Shown one piece after another: positions 14,808 through 15,682 of a stretch of 15,682 nt of DNA. The translations under genes were made by a program, and so were the position numbers. Under the pieces are notes generated by a model. The model was not told the DNA's origin. It searched no databases and saw nothing but the letters and a program-made list of their open reading frames with translations. Position 1 is the stretch's first letter, and every line of letters starts with the position of its first letter. The stretch spans positions 1-15,682 of the forward strand of contig JAAUSP010000121.1 in the NCBI GenBank assembly GCA_012032575.1, in the 5' to 3' direction. The stretch comes from Anaerolineales bacterium (GTDB lineage Bacteria; Chloroflexota; Anaerolineae; 4572-78; J111).

Positions 14808-14980
14808 ATAGTATACCCAATCAGCCCGGCTAAAGCCAGTGCTGAATGTCACGATTATTAAGGCAAAATTCCCCCCTGGGGGTGAGTCTCTTTTAACCTT
14901 TTAGGGTGACGACAACTGCGGCAAAGCCTGTTACCCTAACAACAGGGGGGACTCTGCTGAGCCAATATTTTTGATATTAT

Positions 14981-15009
14981 TTGCATCCAGCCAGAGAAGC
15001 TATTATCAT
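14981..15009 (+). promoter_or_regulatory. Promoter of acs
   Basis: TTGCAT at 14981-14986, a 17-base spacer and TATCAT at 15004-15009. Transcription would start near 15016, leaving a leader of about 80 bases. The C/G-rich inverted words at 14941-14950 and 15037-15045 flank it on both sides. Confidence 0.6.
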
Positions 15010-15080
15010 AGGGCGGCAAACCGATGCGAATTTCCTCCCCCTGTTATTAAAGCCAATAAAGAGTCAAAAATATCCAATGT

Positions 15081-15086
15081 AGGAGG
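15081..15086 (+). promoter_or_regulatory. Ribosome-binding site of acs
   Basis: A full-consensus AGGAGG eight bases before the ATG at 15095. It fixes the start of a gene whose 3' end lies outside the window. Confidence 0.9.
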
Positions 15087-15094
15087 CACTGTCT

Positions 15095-15682
15095 ATGAGT
15101 GACAAAGAAAAAGAAGAGCTGAATGTGAGCGAGGCACAAATTGCCGTTCACTGGCAGGAAGAGGAATATTTTCCCCCGTCGAGTCAGTTTATTGCCCAGG
15201 CTAACATGACCGATCCCACCATTTATGAGCGGTTCAGCCTGGACAACTTCCCCGAATGTTTCAAAGAGTATGCCGACATGCTGGATTGGTATCAGTACTG
15301 GCACACCACCCTTGACACCAGCGATGCCCCGTGCTGGAAATGGTTTGTCGGCGGCAAAATTAATGCCTCCTATAATTGTGTTGACCGTCACCTGAAAGAA
15401 CACAAAAACAAGGCTGCCCTCATTTTTGTGCCCGAACCGGAAGATGAACCGCACCTGCCCATCACTTACCAGGAACTTTACGTGCGGGTCAACGAGATGA
15501 CCGCCCTGTTGCAGGATTTTTGCGGCCTCAAAGCCGGCGACCGAGTTACCATTCACATGCCCATGACCCCCGAACTGCCGGTCACCATGCTGGCCTGCGC
15601 CCGCCTGGGCGTAATTCACTCGGTGGTTTTGCCGGGTTCAGCGGCCGGGCCTGCGGCGAGCGCATTGCCGACTCGACCAGCC
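15095..15682 (+). CDS. acs: Acetyl-CoA synthetase (AMP-forming), N-terminal part, frameshifted near the window end
   Basis: Activates acetate with ATP to acetyl-AMP and then acetyl-CoA. About 195 of roughly 650 residues are present. The ACAS N-terminal domain includes LDWYQYWHTTLDTSD and the signature WFVGGKINASYNCVDRHL (83-100). The adenylate-forming domain begins at about 105 (ITYQELYVRVNEM) and reaches HMPMTPELPVTMLACARLGV (154-173). After VIHSVV (173-178) the frame is lost. One extra T in the run 15627-15630 restores VVFAGFSGRACGERIADSTS, the normal family sequence, to the window edge. As written, the frame reads an unrelated LPGSAAGPAASAL. The lysine targeted by acetylation lies outside the window. 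The gene diverges from the CoA-transferase/GNAT fusion. Confidence 0.93.
   Translation, partial: MSDKEKEELNVSEAQIAVHWQEEEYFPPSSQFIAQANMTDPTIYERFSLDNFPECFKEYADMLDWYQYWHTTLDTSDAPCWKWFVGGKINASYNCVDRHLKEHKNKAALIFVPEPEDEPHLPITYQELYVRVNEMTALLQDFCGLKAGDRVTIHMPMTPELPVTMLACARLGVIHSVVLPGSAAGPAASALPTRPA

Larger units (their letters stand above)
14720..15094. promoter_or_regulatory. 375-base divergent control region of the CoA-transferase/GNAT and acs genes
   Basis: No gene is visible here. From left to right it holds: a GATCA/TAAACA word repeat (about 14735-14807); a possible minus-strand -10 TATACT (14815-14810); a hairpin TCAGC...GGCT-AA-AGCC...GCTGA (14821-14845); CCCCCCTGGGGG (14871-14882); the pair TTAGGGT/ACCCTAA (14901-14907 and 14933-14939); AACAGGGGGG (14941-14950); the acs promoter; and CCCCCTGTT (15037-15045). 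AACAGG can pair with CCTGTT (14927-14932). AACAGGGGG can pair with CCCCCTGTT, and CAGGGGGG with CCCCCCTG at 14871-14878. These pairings exclude one another. I cannot match the region to a riboswitch class. Confidence 0.6.

Noticed and set aside
14900..14950. GCAAAGCC in the acs upstream region, reminiscent of the c-di-GMP-I riboswitch
   Set aside because: The rest of that consensus (the first GGGCAAACC-type receptor strand and the closing GGTAGC segment) is not present in order, and the likely acs promoter is downstream of it.
15047..15619. 190-codon open frame on the minus strand opposite acs
   Set aside because: The plus strand carries unmistakable acetyl-CoA synthetase sequence with a consensus ribosome-binding site; the opposite frame is a shadow.
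1..15682. CRISPR array, tRNA, rRNA, integrase or transposase genes
   Set aside because: I looked for regularly spaced direct repeats, cloverleaf-like segments and transposase motifs and found none that I could support.

Overview
The window looks like chromosomal DNA from a member of the Chloroflexota (Anaerolineae-like). This is inferred from gene content and protein style only; there is no rRNA gene to confirm it. The flanks are fairly GC-rich and carry ordinary metabolic genes, and most gaps between genes hold a short inverted or tandem repeat.

Layout. (1) 1-2248, plus strand: the 3' end of a circularly permuted ATP-grasp gene, an alpha-E (DUF403) gene and a transglutaminase-like protease gene, a known three-gene set thought to make or trim peptide-like products. 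(2) About 2302-6095: a more AT-rich restriction-modification (R-M) island. It has a Dam/D12-type adenine methylase (minus), a divergent controller-protein gene followed by a putative PD-(D/E)XK endonuclease (plus), a second amino-methyltransferase gene broken by one in-frame TAA (minus) and a second XRE regulator (minus). Both regulatory regions show good promoters and operator-like repeats. The island lies between convergent host genes, right after a strong terminator. (3) 6096-9102: a HAD-family hydrolase with a 1-nt frameshift in its first motif, purB carrying a repeat-derived in-frame insertion, and divergent rfbC. (4) 9299-15682: an acetate/acetyl-CoA block. It holds a BioD-like/DRTGG regulatory-type protein and an ADP-forming acyl-CoA synthetase (one minus-strand operon), a CoA-transferase/GNAT fusion (minus) and, divergent from it, AMP-forming acetyl-CoA synthetase (plus, cut by the window end).

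How they work together. The last block can convert acetate and acetyl-CoA by three routes: ADP-forming, AMP-forming and CoA transfer. The GNAT domain may acetylate and so control the AMP-forming enzyme. A shared C/G-rich word (CAGGGGGA and variants) sits at the promoters of both synthetases and may be a common operator. In the R-M island, methylase and endonuclease are transcribed apart from overlapping promoters, as in controller-protein type II systems.

Caution. Three conserved genes (HAD hydrolase, ADP-forming synthetase, acs) each lack one base, two of them in a run of four T. This looks more like a recurring sequencing error than real gene decay.
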